From: Nautilus pompilius
Lineage: Eukaryota; Mollusca; Cephalopoda; Nautilida; Nautilidae
Assembly: GCA_018389105.1 (NCBI GenBank)
Contig: JACATO010000645.1
Coordinates: 558,001 to 622,000 of the forward strand
Reading direction: 5' to 3'
DNA: 64,000 nucleotides
A model generated the notes under the pieces. The model was given only the letters and a program-made list of their open reading frames with translations, made no database searches and had not been told where the DNA came from. Every line of letters starts with the position of its first letter. The stretch's first letter is position 1. The position numbers and the translations under genes were made by a program. Shown here in pieces: positions 1 to 12,085 of the stretch.

Positions 1-2
1 CC

Positions 3-143
3 ACCTTATATTGGCTAAATAAAAAACAATGCAGACTTAGCAACCCAGAAAAGGGTTACAAACAAAAATGGTTTTCAGACACATCTGAATTAGACCAAAA
101 TGACCTGACAGAAAAGGCTGAGAAGAGGTACAAGAAAACTTTC
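3..143 (+). CDS. Possible C-terminal end of an unrecognised protein (partial)
   Basis: An open frame enters from the left edge (first full codon at base 3) and ends at a TGA at 141-143, giving 46 residues. The residues are hydrophilic and lysine/glutamate rich, with a tail reading ELDQNDLTEKAEKRYKKTF. The composition looks protein-like rather than like translated AT-rich spacer. The sequence after it drifts into low-complexity A/T DNA that could be a 3' UTR. I do not recognise the family. It runs opposite to the lipid-carrier exons at 2.3-3.9 kb, so it is either a separate gene or a chance frame; 46 open codons are not decisive alone. Confidence 0.3.
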
Positions 144-1918
144 TGAACTAAGATTTTTGCACTTTTCCTTCTAAGAATTATGACATTTGACATTAATGAT
201 TAACTCTACACAGGTGTTCTGTTTGTGTTAGAAAGTTGCTGTTTATGGTTAAACTTGAACCAGCCATTGTATTGTAAGAAAAACCAGATAATTTTTCTAT
301 GGATGCCATTGGATGGCACTTACGATTAATATTTCAAAATATGTACCAATTTTTTTAATATTTGGAGCTAAAATGCTTGTAATCTACATGTATATACCTT
401 TTTTACTGAAATATTTGTTCATTTTTTAATATTTTTTCAAATGATAATCAAGTGTAATCCCTCGCTGTCTTGTACAATTGGAAGATGCACACATCTGAGA
501 CAAGTGATAAAAGCAATCATCAATCATAATCATGGTTTTCTGTGGTAATCATAATATACTTTTGATCGGTAATAGACACATGGTAGCATGCATGGTTGGT
601 TAGAATAATTGTTGGAGCCAGCCATGGCCAGAACATAAAATGTGAAAATTGTGCAGTGATAAATTTTTCTTACTTTATACCCTGTTTGATGAGCAATCAT
701 TGTCACAGCACAACTTCTGGAATCGATTATGCTAATGTCAGTTTAATGTCCCATTTTGATCAGAATTAAATCTGGTAGATTACTTGAAATTATTCAACAA
801 AAGTCATCATAAATACATTGCCATTTAACATTGTAATAATATTTTTTTGTCTCCGATATACTGATTAATTGCTTTTTTAAAAAATTCTATATATAGTATA
901 TTGAATACCTCTGTCTGTGCCTGAGTGTTGCATTGTAGTATGAATCTAATAGTTTTTCTTATCATAAGCTAGTGGCAGTTTTGTGGAAAAACTTATTCTA
1001 TCAAATTAAAATTTAAATCATTACATGTATACCAATTTAAATTGTTTTGTAGTGTTAATTCAAGCTATTTGAACAATCTAACTATATTTGTTATGATGGG
1101 TGATTACTAGCATAACTTATAAATAAGAGGAAATTGTACATATTATTTATAATTTTAAAAAGTATATAATCTACATGATTTTCATTGTTAAAAAGATAGC
1201 AAGTATAAAATACTCAAATATTTTTTGAGTAAACACTTTCTATTGAAAATTGTAAAAATAATTTTGATGTGAATAATTTTACTTACTATCTTAAGTACCT
1301 GTAAATCTGAATTCAATCTTAAAATAGTTGAATCCATTTATATAAGTACACTCACAACAAATCTGTGCATTCAAAAAGATTTTGTATATATCTTACAGCT
1401 ATTTTTTTTCCATATGCTATATTTCATTAATATTATACTGTTATAAACATATGTATATATGTAATCTAAACATTAAAATATTTTCCTCAATCTTATTAAC
1501 TGATGCTATATATATTTTATTAGATTGAAAAGGATAAGCAAATTTTTTCTCTATATCTTTCTAAACTTAACATGTCACTAAGATAATTCAAGCAGAGTTT
1601 GTTTCATTGCCATTAGGCAGAGACAGAAAAATTCCAGACAATCTAGAAATCTCAAACTAAGTGAACTTTACATTGTAAAATGTTTATAGTTGTTCATCCT
1701 AGGTTACTGTAATGATTGCTTATTAAGTTTGGTACTTCTGCAATAGGAAACACATAACCTAGTTTTGTTTTTTTGTTTTTTTTACAAATCTAAGCTGTAT
1801 TTAATCACATTATAAATAAATTCCTCTAAAATTCTAGGTTGTCATTTATATCATTGAAGTCACTACAGCCACAGAGCAAGAAGGTTCATCTTTTAAAAAT
1901 ATCCTTTAAATGTTTAAC
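144..1918. other. Non-coding AT-rich stretch
   Basis: Low-complexity A/T sequence with short homopolymers and stop codons in all frames. I searched the minus strand for the next exon of the lipid carrier and found none. Confidence 0.5.
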
Positions 1919-2048
1919 TCAGTCCGCTCCTGCATGTAGATGATGTCATATACCCAGAGCTTACACAACATTGGTTATGGACTCATCTCTATGTTTAATT
2001 AAGAATTGTTGGAGCTGTAAAAACTGGTTCTGGTTGGCCTCCCCTGTA
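1919..2048. repeat. Degenerate arm of a palindromic MITE family
   Basis: The right part (about 1993-2048) reads, on the minus strand, as TACAGCTCCAACAATTCTTA and then ATTAAACATAGA. This resembles the arms of the elements at 37.7, 38.5 and 52.1 kb, which carry a related core reading CAGTAATTCCTAATTAAA. The opposite arm is too decayed to give clean ends. Confidence 0.4.
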
Positions 2049-2303
2049 TAGAATTTGAGTTTTAAAGAACGTAAGACTTTTTAAAAAGGTAACTATGTTT
2101 TCAAAAGTTTGTTAATAAATTTAAATATTTAAAAAACAACAAAACACAAATATTCAGAAGAAGCAAAAGATTAACATGATCATTAATCATTTTACAGATT
2201 TGCTAAAAGTTTGCACACTTTCATTTATTGTATTATTGCCTTGGTAAATGTTTTTATAAACAATCTTGAAAATGGAAACTGTTAATGATAAATACTGACT
2301 GAC

Positions 2304-2455
2304 CTTCATAGTAGCTCCGCACTTTTTAGGAACTTCCACATTGACTCTGCATGATATCTGGACAGCTGCTTTTGACTTAGTCATTCCAACATATGAGCTC
2401 TCTGCTGTTGCTTCGTATGTGTATGTATAATTGTATCCATGTTTGAACCAAGAAT
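2304..2455 (-). CDS. Lipid-carrier exon with the Y.Y.YEA and EVP..C motifs
   Basis: Phase-1 entry: the last G of the small exon joins AT to form Asp. 152 nt open without a stop. The 5' 43 nt of the exon and its acceptor are inside the 182-bp duplication at 2413..2776. Confidence 0.7.
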
Positions 2456-3882
2456 CTACAAATCAAAACTCAGCCAAAACTAAATTCTGTAAATCAGAGA
2501 CCCCCTGCAAAGCTCTTGTTTATTTCATAAAAGTTTGAATATTAACTAGTTCTTATTCATAGTCTACCAAACTGAATATTTGAATATTATATAGTCGTAT
2601 GTGTATGTATAATTGTATCCATGTTTGAACCAAGAATCTACAAATCAAAACTCAGCCAAAACTAAATTCTGTAAATCAGAGACCCCCTGCAAAGCTCTTG
2701 TTTATTTCATAAAAGTTTGAATATTAACTAGTTCTTATTCATAGTCTACCAAACTGAATATTTGAATATTATATAGCTTAACAACCCAGAACTAATTAAG
2801 CCAATTTTAAATATTATTTACTAAAAGCTAAAAAAATTAAATTAATTAAGTAACAATCTATTTAAAATTTTAGTTTTTATCATTGACTTTTTTTCATCAT
2901 AAACTGCTGATAGAGATCAATTTACAACTGTGATCTGTAAAAAAATATTACTTTTATCAATATACACTGATTGGCAAACTATGTAAGTTTATCCATCTAG
3001 TACCATGTAAATTTTGTGTTAGAAGGAAGTTTTCATAAATAGGCATAACTGGTCATATGGTGTGAAACCAAAGCAGGGGGGTGGGTGGGTGGGTGTATGT
3101 GTGTGAGAATTAAATTTTATGTAATTAGAAAAAATTTTACATCAAAGTATGATAGTAGCTTTCAGTGTTTGATCACTCCTGCTTATCACTTTATTGCATC
3201 TCATTTTAAATGGTATTATGAAAATTAAGTCAAAGAGTCATAACTCTTAAAAAGAAATATTATGTACTCATTTGACTCTAGATTTTGATTTTTAGAGAAA
3301 TCATATACAAAGTACAGTGATGGCCCTTTCATGTGTAAACAAAAGTGTAATGTAGATAATTACAAAGTAAAAGTAATAGTTAACTACATTTTTTTTTTTT
3401 TCAAAATTTAATTATTTCACTTCCATTAATCCTATTTTTATTTGGGTAAATGTTAAGTGAAATTGTAATTTAACAAGTACAAGCGTTATTTTATTCAGTC
3501 TTTCTTATGGCGAGAGAAATTCTCTAAACCTAAATATACACCATTAAATTAAGAATAATTGTCATGAAATGCTTTAACATTTTTGCCATAATTTTATAGT
3601 GATTGCATGTAATGTCTTGGCATTTTTCTCATTCAACATCAATGTTTATCTTAAAGTTTTTTTCATCTTCATTAATACAAAATCATTTGTTTACCTCTCT
3701 CCATGAACTTATGCTATGTAAGGAGTTCCTTTTTTCCTTGTTTTTTGAGTAGATGTCTAGTTATTTTCAATAGTAATTCTTAATACACACCAGATGAGTG
3801 TTGTTCTAATCTCCCACACAGATAAATGCTTCACACCTACCTTCTCCACAGAGCTTCTGACTCTTCCTCGCAGTTAAGACTC
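2304..3882 (-). CDS. ApoB/vitellogenin-type large lipid transfer protein, two N-terminal exons (partial)
   Basis: Two minus-strand exons, 3841..3882 (42 nt) and 2304..2455 (152 nt), join in frame. The small exon has acceptor ttacag and donor gtaggt; the large one has acceptor tttgtag and donor gtcagt. Together they encode VLTARKSQKLCGED followed by SWFKHGYNYTYTYEATAES, a stretch with G and A residues, then ISCRVNVEVPKKC. Cys, FKH, YTY.YEA, I.C.V and EVP..C align in order with the start of the N-terminal lipoprotein domain of apolipoprotein B, apolipophorin and vitellogenin, which load lipid in the secretory pathway. A tiny exon before a longer one at this point also fits apoB-type genes. The signal-peptide exon (expected above 3882) and later exons (expected below 2304) were not found, so whether the gene is intact is unknown. 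Confidence 0.72.
2413..2776. repeat. Perfect 182-bp tandem duplication across a splice acceptor
   Basis: 2413..2594 and 2595..2776 are identical by eye at every position. Each copy contains 43 nt of lipid-carrier exon plus the acceptor. For the minus-strand gene, using the outer acceptor (exon edge 2637) would read YTYDYIIFKYSVW and then hit TAG, so only the inner acceptor (exon edge 2455) gives an open frame. Confidence 0.95.
2777..3840. other. Intron of the lipid-carrier gene
   Basis: AT-rich with no coding signal. It includes a short GGGT/GT-rich patch at about 3076-3107. Confidence 0.5.
3841..3882 (-). CDS. 42-nt microexon of the lipid carrier
   Basis: Bounded by a T-rich tract plus ACAG and by a GTAGGT donor. 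It encodes VLTARKSQKLCGE in the frame that continues into 2304..2455. Confidence 0.65.
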
Positions 3883-5090
3883 CTGTAAAGAAAGAGAAAC
3901 ACTAAACAACATGGCTGCTGTTTGCGATCATCTCCACTAGTGTAACATTGAATGATTTTCATATAATGCTATTTTACACCGATAAAATGCATTTTGTCTA
4001 CAGAAAATTATTTCATTCACTTAATTTTGTAGAGAAATTAAGAGAAAAAAATCTGTAAATTGAATTGTGGGTGACACATGATAAATTTTAATTAGCATAT
4101 AGGGGAGATGGAAACCTCCTATGTGGAAAAGTCTTTCTTGGAGAGGGGGGTCTTTCTTCTTGGAATAACCTGTTGTACAAAGTTAGTATTATTTATTTAC
4201 GTTTTTTAAGTATGTTCCCCATAATACAAACAAAAGAAATAGAAGAGTGGTGGTAAAAAAAATTAATACCTAAAGGAAAATCTCAGTTATCATTGTATCC
4301 ATTTTCAACCAAAAAATAATGCAATCAAACAAAAAGATAAACGTGTTAAAAATGCACACAGGCTCTCAAATCACCAACTACCTATTGTGAAGATAGATTT
4401 GAGAAAATACAGTAAGGAGGGTAGAGAAGAGGAAAAAACCTAAGTAGAGAAACAGGAGAAATGTGATTGTCCCACCGTGGTTTCAGGTTCTGGATAAAGA
4501 CAGATTCTATAATTTTAAATTTGTAATTAGCACAAGGCCTGGTCCAAGTCCTGACATCTTTGAGTCTTAGTCTGCTGCTGCCATGTGATTAAAGAAAGCA
4601 TTCTTCACAGACAGACAGATGAGAAGAAAACTCTAAAAAAAATTGGATTTTTTTCTCTCATATTTGGAACTATGTACAGTCCTGCCACTTGATGTAATGC
4701 ACTACATGTGATTTATCTGAAGTGGGAACTCTATCCTTAGATGGAAAGTAATGTTCCAACCTAGCTGTGGTTTTAAAGCAGACATTCACAGATAAATAAA
4801 AAGAATAAATTTGATGTAAGTTTAGCTGTTTTTTTTTAAGCAGATGATTTGTAACATCTATATTTGTATATAAGGTAATGGAAAGTAAATAACTATTTTT
4901 TTATAATAAATAAAATAATATCCTATTAAGAAATTATAAATATGTTTTAAATTATTTTATGAATCTAAACAAATGTATATTTCATGGAATGTTTAGGTTT
5001 TAGTAAATGACAAACTCTGTTCACACTTGAAGCAGAGCTGTTTAGTTCTGCTATTATACAAACTTTACTGTGAATTGTTTACAGTTCTAC

Positions 5091-5134
<44 letters not shown>

Positions 5135-5146
5135 CATCATCATCAC
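5091..5146. repeat. (TTA)n/(TCA)n microsatellite
   Basis: About fourteen TTA units followed by four TCA units. It is read through by a + frame as a run of isoleucines. Confidence 0.95.
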
Positions 5147-6088
5147 AAATTTTTTTAAAAAAACATTGTTAAGTCAAAAACTCTCAGCTCTACAGAGTAT
5201 AACCATCCATTATTTCATTTATTATTTACTAATTAACTTTAGCAATTTCCTTTTACCTTGGACATCGTTGTGCACAGTTTTTGGCTATTTTTTAAATGGC
5301 ACCAAGCCACGCAGTTTAAAGCTCCTGGATGCAAGTTGCTGGCACACACTGTCATGTGTCTGAGGCTTTTCTCCAGGGCAAAGTCAATGTGAGGAATGGG
5401 TTTAGTGATGAAAGCAGACTAACATAAAAAAATAAAGCTGATAATCTGCTTTTTTTTTCCTATCAAAGGCGTTTGATTTTGATCAGTAATTTGTTTAGAA
5501 ATATTTATTGTGATCCATTTAAAATTTTTAAAAATTAAATTAAATTCTTTAACGTTAGTCTGCTTTCTGTTCCACCCCATCAGAGCTCCCAGCAACAAAA
5601 CCAAAAAAATGGGAAAAAATGTTTATTCATTACAAATTGTAAAAATCTCTGGTGTTGTCCAAATTCATCTTTATGCTATCACCATCAACTTTCCAGGGCC
5701 CCCCCCACCTTGTGGATGCCCATGCGGCGTACTAACATCAAATTCAAAGTATTTAATATCTACTTTCCAAACTTTGACTTGCTATGTCTAAATAAATAAA
5801 TAACATATCTGAGCATTCCGGATGGATGTCTTTATGGGAGAGTATTTTTTCCATTGAGCTAGAAAATAAGGCAAACCCAAAAACATCTAGACCAGAGAAA
5901 ACAAAATACATCGAGTTGGGTCTGCTGAAATTTAGTTTAACAGGAAGAAAAATATTAAAATGTCATATTTGCCAAATGAATAAGAATACTAACTAATTCT
6001 GGGCTTTTCTCGAGGTTTTTACACCAAGATGCGAATGAAAAAATTTCTTAAAGAAAAATTAGATGCACACAAGGGGGGTGCAGGCAGG

Positions 6089-6120
6089 GTGTGTGTGTGT
6101 GTGTGTGTGTGTGGTGGTGG
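6089..6120. repeat. (GT)n microsatellite
   Basis: A GT dinucleotide run passing into GTG repeats. Confidence 0.95.
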
Positions 6121-7299
6121 TGTTTCCCCCTAAATTTTCATGAATTACATCCAATCGCCAGTCATGCACATTTTTAGTAAGTGTCAACTGCAGACATCTT
6201 TTTGCTGTTTGCAATTTTCTCTAGTTTTTTGTCAGCATTTCTGGGAGAAATTTCACAATGATGCTTTACCACAGAGCTACCTCAGGCAATGGGCATGGCA
6301 CAGGCTTTTTTCTTTCAGATTTATCTCCATTACAAAGACGTGGCGATGACACAAGAGTGACAGGATGACAGTCAAGTGAGTATCACTTACGGGAGTCTTG
6401 AACCTCTATAACTGGTGGTTTAAAAGTCTAACTAGAATAATGTCTCTTCATATTATGTGGATTTTACACCCTGAGGCTTGAAAACTTAGTAATAAAATAA
6501 CTTATTTATTTGTAGCACATAGAATTTTTGGCCAGGACCAGCAATTTTTAGTTCATAATTTGCAAGATTCATAAAGTTTCCTGATTTTATCAAAGATGAC
6601 CTGACTTTTTAATCCTAGAAAAGTGTCCTGAAAAGCACCCATTTGTCCAGAGATTTCATTGTCTCTATTTTATTTTTCAAGTGGTCGTCACATTTTTTTA
6701 AAAGCCATTAATTTTTGTATTCTTTTGCTTTTGCTGGATTTAGATCACAGCTGCACTCACTCTCAGGGTGCTTGAATCACACCACCATGGGGATAGCTGC
6801 TGCTTCATTCTATAGAGTTTCCGGTTTATATGTTTCCTCTTACTCAAATGTCAGTGTATTTAATACACCTCTCATTTTCAGCACTGCATCACAGCTGACA
6901 GTCACTAAAGTTGGAGCTCTTTTACATTTCCACATTGATTCAGAGCATTTCTAAGAGACTGTTAGTGTGGAAGCTGGGGAGTTTTTATGCATGCCCCCCC
7001 CCCACTCTTCCATTAGTATAGCCAGGGGAGGGGCTCTTGGAAATCTCTAGCCTTTTTTCCCATCTTTGTCAAAAAGTCTTCCATGAAAGAAGTTGTAGGC
7101 ACTATCGAAGAGGCTTCTGATCAGGATGACTTGAAAATTGTCATGTAGCCAATGCAAACATTGAATACATAGTTGGCAAGATGATGAAAGGTTTTAAGTT
7201 TCTTTCAAGTATTAATAATCTAAATGAATTATTGAAGGTAAAGGAGTACCAAGTCACATAATACTCTGCAACAAAGAAAGCTCAATTTCTCTGAGGTGA

Positions 7300-7860
7300 G
7301 CGACAAAACTCTTGGTGATTGTGGTCATTTTGAATAAGAAGCAAGTTTTTAAGGATTTTCTATCCAAAGTGCAGAGCTGGTCAAAGCCCATGTGGAGCCC
7401 TAGGCAAACCTCATCACTGCTGCCCCCTAAAACCCACACTTTAAAAAACACCTCCCCAACACACACCTACCTTAAAAAATTGCACAAACAAAGGGTGTAA
7501 AGAAACAGATGGCATTTAATTACAGCAATAAAACTAGTAACATGCAAATTGCACACGAATATAGTATAACAATGATAAACTGTTCAAACTAATGCTAACC
7601 ATCAAAACAAAAATAAAGATAAATTTAGCCTGCTAAAGAGGCGCCCCCAGCAGATGGCACCCTAGGCGACTGCCTATAGCTAGGACCAGCTCTGCCAAAG
7701 TGCATAGCTTTTCAAATATTATAATTCTGTGCCATTAAGACCAGCAACAGCTGAGAGAAGTTTTAGTGTCATAGGTCATATCAGGGCAACTGTGTTGGTG
7801 AACAGCCTAAACAACAGAATGTTTACTGCTACTGATGACTGCATCAACTAAATTTGCACC
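7300..7860 (+). pseudogene. hAT transposase C-terminal relic, split by a MITE
   Basis: Just after the inserted MITE, the + strand reads PLRPATAERSFSVIGHIRA, then a run ending near RMFTATDDCIN. The ATAERSFSV core is the hallmark of the C-terminal dimerisation domain of hAT transposases. The part before the MITE (about 7300-7371) should be the preceding coding sequence, but I cannot recognise it. Stops and frameshifts make this a dead copy. Confidence 0.6.
7372..7694. mobile_element. 323-bp hAT-type MITE with 8-bp target duplication
   Basis: The left end CAGAGCTGGTC is mirrored by GACCAGCTCTG at the right. CCAAAGTG occurs directly on both sides (7364-7371 and 7695-7702), the 8-bp target duplication typical of hAT elements. 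The right arm carries the GC-rich motif TAGGCAGTCGCCTAGGGTGC read on minus. There is no coding capacity. Confidence 0.85.
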
Positions 7861-9180
7861 CAAAAATTGCCAGAGAGTTCATTCAAGTAAGCTAACTCTA
7901 TTTAAATTTCAGACTAGAAAAACTAAAATTTAAGAAAAGCTATTATACTATGATATTATGATATAAACCTGAACTATTTGGAATACATTAATTATTATCA
8001 TTGTTATTTTGCATGTAGTGACATTATTCTATTCCTGAATAAATAATTAGGTAATTGTTTATTATGCATCCAAACAGGTAAAAAAAAGAAATACTTAGTC
8101 TATTGAAATAATTTATAGAAGATACTGTGCAATATGGCTAGAATTAGGGGCATTCCCAACAGTTCTACATTTGAGAGTTATCAAGCGTGAATGTTTTTTA
8201 TTTTTTTTAAGAAAAATTTTTAAAATGTAGAAAAAGAACTCCAAAATCCCTACTTGTTTGGGTTCCACTCTCTGGTAGAATATGTTTTAATATTATCAAT
8301 TTGAGGTTGAAAGAAAGTCAGCTATTTCAAAACTTAATTTTTAAACAGAAAAGCAAAATCAAAATAATACATATTAATATTCTCCTACTGCTCTTTCCAC
8401 ATATCATTGTATGTTTTTTTGAAAATGAATTGTTACTTTATTGCCCCTTTCTGATGACAGTCCTTGTTGGCTCAGATTGCATCCAGTGTTTCTGCCCACT
8501 GCTCACATGTCTGCAGCATTTATCTGTATCAGTGGTCCAGCATAGATACTCCCTTTGCTAATTAGCAGCATTATTTGTCAATCAAAAGTCATCAACATAA
8601 CACAATAGGTAATTGTTTTTTGGTCAATCACTCTAGTAAGCTTAAGTCAAGTTGTAAAAACTATGACTTTGATTCATTAGTGTGATGTCTCCAGTGTGTA
8701 TGTTGAAAACCAACAATTCTTCTGCCATAAAGAAACAAACATCATCATAAGTTTATAATTTCGATGTATACAAACTTTTTAATTCTAACACTGATAATTT
8801 CTTTTGTTTTCCCTTACAGATTGGAAGAGGTTCTTTTCTGTCTCTCTTTAGTATCTATCAGTTTCTTCAGACAAGGGGAATTATCTAAAATACTAATACA
8901 TATTCATAAAAGCATCAATTTGTTAAAAAAAACAAAAATGTACAAATGGTATTTGTTTAAATTTCTCATTGATATTACTGTCAAAAAATCTAATTTTTAT
9001 GTTAATTTATTTAATGATTGTTGACATTATTTTGTTATATCTAAAAATTATTAAATGGCTAGAATTATACATATAGACTTTAGAAATAAAAGCCAGAACC
9101 AATTGTAATTGTAATTAAAATACAAGGAAAAATGTACATAACTTATGTAATATAATATTTATTTTATATATATATCAGTC
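7861..9180. other. Non-coding stretch between hAT relics
   Basis: AT-rich sequence. Open frames at 8301-8561 and 8764-9024 are hydrophobic A/T translations with no motif or splice context. I see nothing else. Confidence 0.5.
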
Positions 9181-10690
9181 TTAAATATCTTCTATAGTTG
9201 TAAATGCAGGTTTCAAGACCATTATGAAAAAGTGTTTTCTTAAAAATCGAAGTACAGGGCACAAATGCCCACTACAAGTTATGCCAGATATTTGGGAATG
9301 TCTGTGGAGGAAGGAGTGGTTATTTGAGCACCAACAAACAAAAGAAAATTGTATATAGGAAAACAACACAGCCAGTCTATCAATGACTTTGGATTCAATG
9401 ACTATTCAAGCAGAAACTCTATTTGCAAATTCTGTGGCACAGCATAACTTTCCATTTGCTATCTTAGATCATTCCACAAAGTTGTTCATGTCTGTGTTTC
9501 CAGACAGACCATTTTCAGGAACACTTCTTTGGAAAAGAAAAGAGAATTCAAATCATCAAAAGGTCTATAACACCTTTAGGTGAATATACTATGGAGCGCA
9601 AGCTAAAGTCAACTGTTCTTGATTCTGTGTGGTGAGTCAAAAGAGAAACTAGAGAGAATTTGTTTGAAACAATCAATTTTGTGTTTGTAAAACAGGATCA
9701 TCAGTGAGTGAGTATTGTCTGCTACTGCTGTGACAATGCAAGTGTTGTTTTGACATCCCAACAGTTTTTCTATTAAGGATTTTCAAACATCAGCCAGCAA
9801 TATTTGACCTTGGATGCATATGTCGCCTAGCAAACTTATGTACCGACATGCTGCGAAACAACTTCCATTTCCTATCAGTGACATCTTAGTAAACATTTTC
9901 TACCATTTTAAACATAGCTCAGTGCATTTGGAGAACCTGAGAGATATTCAGGATTTTACTGACACAGACCATGAGAAGAACTTGAAGCATGTGGTAACCA
10001 GATGGCTCAGTCTAGAAAAATGTCTTTAATAGGCAATGTCAAAGTGGTAACAGGTGACTTCAACTGCCACCAAGATGTAGAAAAAGCAGAGAAAGTAAAA
10101 TCCATTGCCTCACACACTATAAAACCAGAGAGCAGGCTGTACTTCCATTTCCTGGACTATATCCTTGCTTCACTAAATGAATTCAATATCCTTTTCCGTT
10201 CAGGCATAAGTAAGATCATTCACGTGAACTCAGAAATAAGAAGACTGCTTAATAATTTCTTGGGAAAGTTTGTTCAAGTCCAGGTTATCAAACAATGCAC
10301 TAATGGGGGTAGGCATCTTATGCATCTGAGGAAAGTTGGTATGGTGCTTCCAACAAGAATGAGTTGATCTTGTGTACTCTTTATTAACTTCTTCAAGCAT
10401 GTCAGGCATTTCTTTTGTGCAATGGTGGACAAGTTGTTTGCTAAATTTACACTTGACATAGCAGTTTTTGAAGAACCTTTTTTGTTACTTTCTGAGGATA
10501 CAAAGAAAAACTTAGCATCAGTCGACTCTGTGTGCAATGTAGCTCAACGTTTGATGCCAGCGTTGGATGCTAACACACTTAAGCACTTTGTAAAAAATTC
10601 ATTTACTGCCAGCTTGTTGAGAAGTTTCCAGAATCAAATAAGACAACAATGGACAAGTATTGATTTGAGTTTAATAAAATGAGCATTGTT
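9181..10690 (+). pseudogene. hAT (DUF4371/ZBED-like) transposase pseudogene
   Basis: The + strand carries successive blocks in shifting frames. First is FANSVAQHNFPFAILDHSTK (about 9427-9486). Next are KLMYRHAAKQLPFPISDIL and HVVTRWLSLEKCL (9814-10029). Then come FLGKFVQVQVIKQ (10002-10367) and RLMPALDANTLKHFVKN (10422-10682). This order matches the transposase-like proteins of the hAT superfamily that are abundant in animals: EHNLP.A..DH, then RH.VKQLPFPVSDI, TRWLSLE and NFLGKFV. At least four frame changes and internal stops show it is dead. No flanking terminal repeats were identified. Confidence 0.75.
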
Positions 10691-11399
10691 ACAGGAAATA
10701 AATTTTTTCCTCCTCTTTCTTCATACACAAAAAATATGTTGGGGATGCTACACTTAGACTAATGTTCAAACAAAAGGAACCACAGCTTTAAACTATATAA
10801 CTAACATTTTCTCTGAGTATTTTACATGAAAGTTACTAGAGGACTGACCAACATCTTTACCATCTTGGTGAAAGTTAAAATTGCCTCCAAAATCATGAAA
10901 TCAAGTTGTAATTTTTAATTTATTTAATTTTGTGGGAACTTGCTATTTTATTTGAGCTTCCTTTCAGAAGATTTATGTAACTCTGTTTTCTGGAAATTTC
11001 TCAAATTGTTGGCTCATCAAAGTGGCTATCTTTTAATAATAGTTTTTCATATGAGACATTTTTTCTAAGAATTTTTCCTATTCTATGTAATTTAGACTAA
11101 GACATTCTCTGTTTTTCATTTTGGATTTTTTTATATGTTACATACCCTCTGCACCAGTCTGTGGAGATGGTGTTCTGGGTAATTTCTGTTGCATGGGTGG
11201 TGTTAACAGGAGAATCTTGATGGTAAGGGCAAATAGTGGCAACTAATGGCACATTTTTGCTGTAGTATGAAGGTATTCCTCAGAAGACATGTCAAGTTCA
11301 CAGGCAATCTGCTGTTAACTCTTGCAATACTGTGAGCAGCTGGTAACACAGCCTTGGGGAAAGGAAAATATTGTAACACCAGCTCGTACCTGGCACTGC
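10691..11399. other. Non-coding stretch
   Basis: No coding signal or recognisable element between the hAT relic and the Helitron tail. Confidence 0.5.
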
Positions 11400-12085
11400 A
11401 CAGGAAAAAAATGGCTTTTATTTTAAAAAAAGGCCTTATATCAATTTGAAAAACAAATTTTATTTATTTAAACACAATCATTGAATGAACATTGAATTGA
11501 TGCTAATGATGCATTACTTAACGTTCCATAAGCTGTACACTTAAATTTAACTTTGTCCCATAAGAGCCTCTTTATAGACAACGTTTTTAGTTTTTCCTTG
11601 GGGTGAAAACCAAATCTCGTTTTTTGCTTTGGCCAACTCTTGAGCATCCAGCATACAGTTGCTACAGGAAAAGCATGGACTATCCAAATGAAGCCAACAA
11701 CTTTCAATGATTGGCCCTGTATTTTATTGATGGCCATAGCAAAGCTGAATTTTTATGGAACTAGATACTCTTGAATTCAAAAGGAATTAGGTCAGGCTCT
11801 GACACCTTTGGATTATGCCTTTGATCCTAAGGTATCTTCATTATAATCTGAGGTGGCGAGGTCACCTATTTAGAATGAGTGCAGTGAACTAAATTGTTTC
11901 TATAGGGCTTTTGAAAAGTGGCCTTTGGTGACCTCAAAACAGCCTCTATGGCCAATGTGAGGTAGCTTAAAGTCTCACCCAGATTCTGAAGTACCTTCAC
12001 CTAAAATTTGGGGTCTCTAGATGCTTTGGTTCAGCCAAGAAAAGTAACAAACACAAACATTTGAAAATATGTATTAGATGTTAGC
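11400..12085 (-). pseudogene. Helitron 3' tail with decayed Pif1-like helicase C-terminus
   Basis: On minus, the sequence reads MAINKIQGQSLKVVG, then in a shifted frame SPCFSCSNCMLDAQ and SPQGKTKNVVYKEAL. These are the terminal motifs of the Helitron Rep-helicase (FAM.INK.QGQ.LK..G, CFS.GQLYVA, PEGKTKNVVY). A frameshift between the blocks shows the copy is dead. It is nearly identical, in opposite orientation, to 21583..23097. This copy lacks the hAT insertion found in the other, so it preserves the empty site GTTTAAATAAAT at about 11465-11476. Confidence 0.8.

Larger units (their letters stand above)
3883..7090. other. Non-coding stretch upstream of the lipid-carrier exons
   Basis: I see no supported exon here. 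A signal-peptide exon on the minus strand would be expected somewhere above 3882 but none is convincing. Short open frames on both strands lack splice signals or family resemblance. Confidence 0.45.

Noticed and set aside
5070-5363. 97-codon + frame with a poly-isoleucine run
   Set aside because: The run is the TTA microsatellite; the rest has no recognisable content.
5419-5604. Signal-peptide exon for the lipid carrier (hydrophobic VLLLGALMG)
   Set aside because: The frame has no ATG after an in-frame stop and no donor in the required phase.
10274-10537. Minus frame of 87 codons
   Set aside because: It is the shadow of the hAT transposase relic on +.
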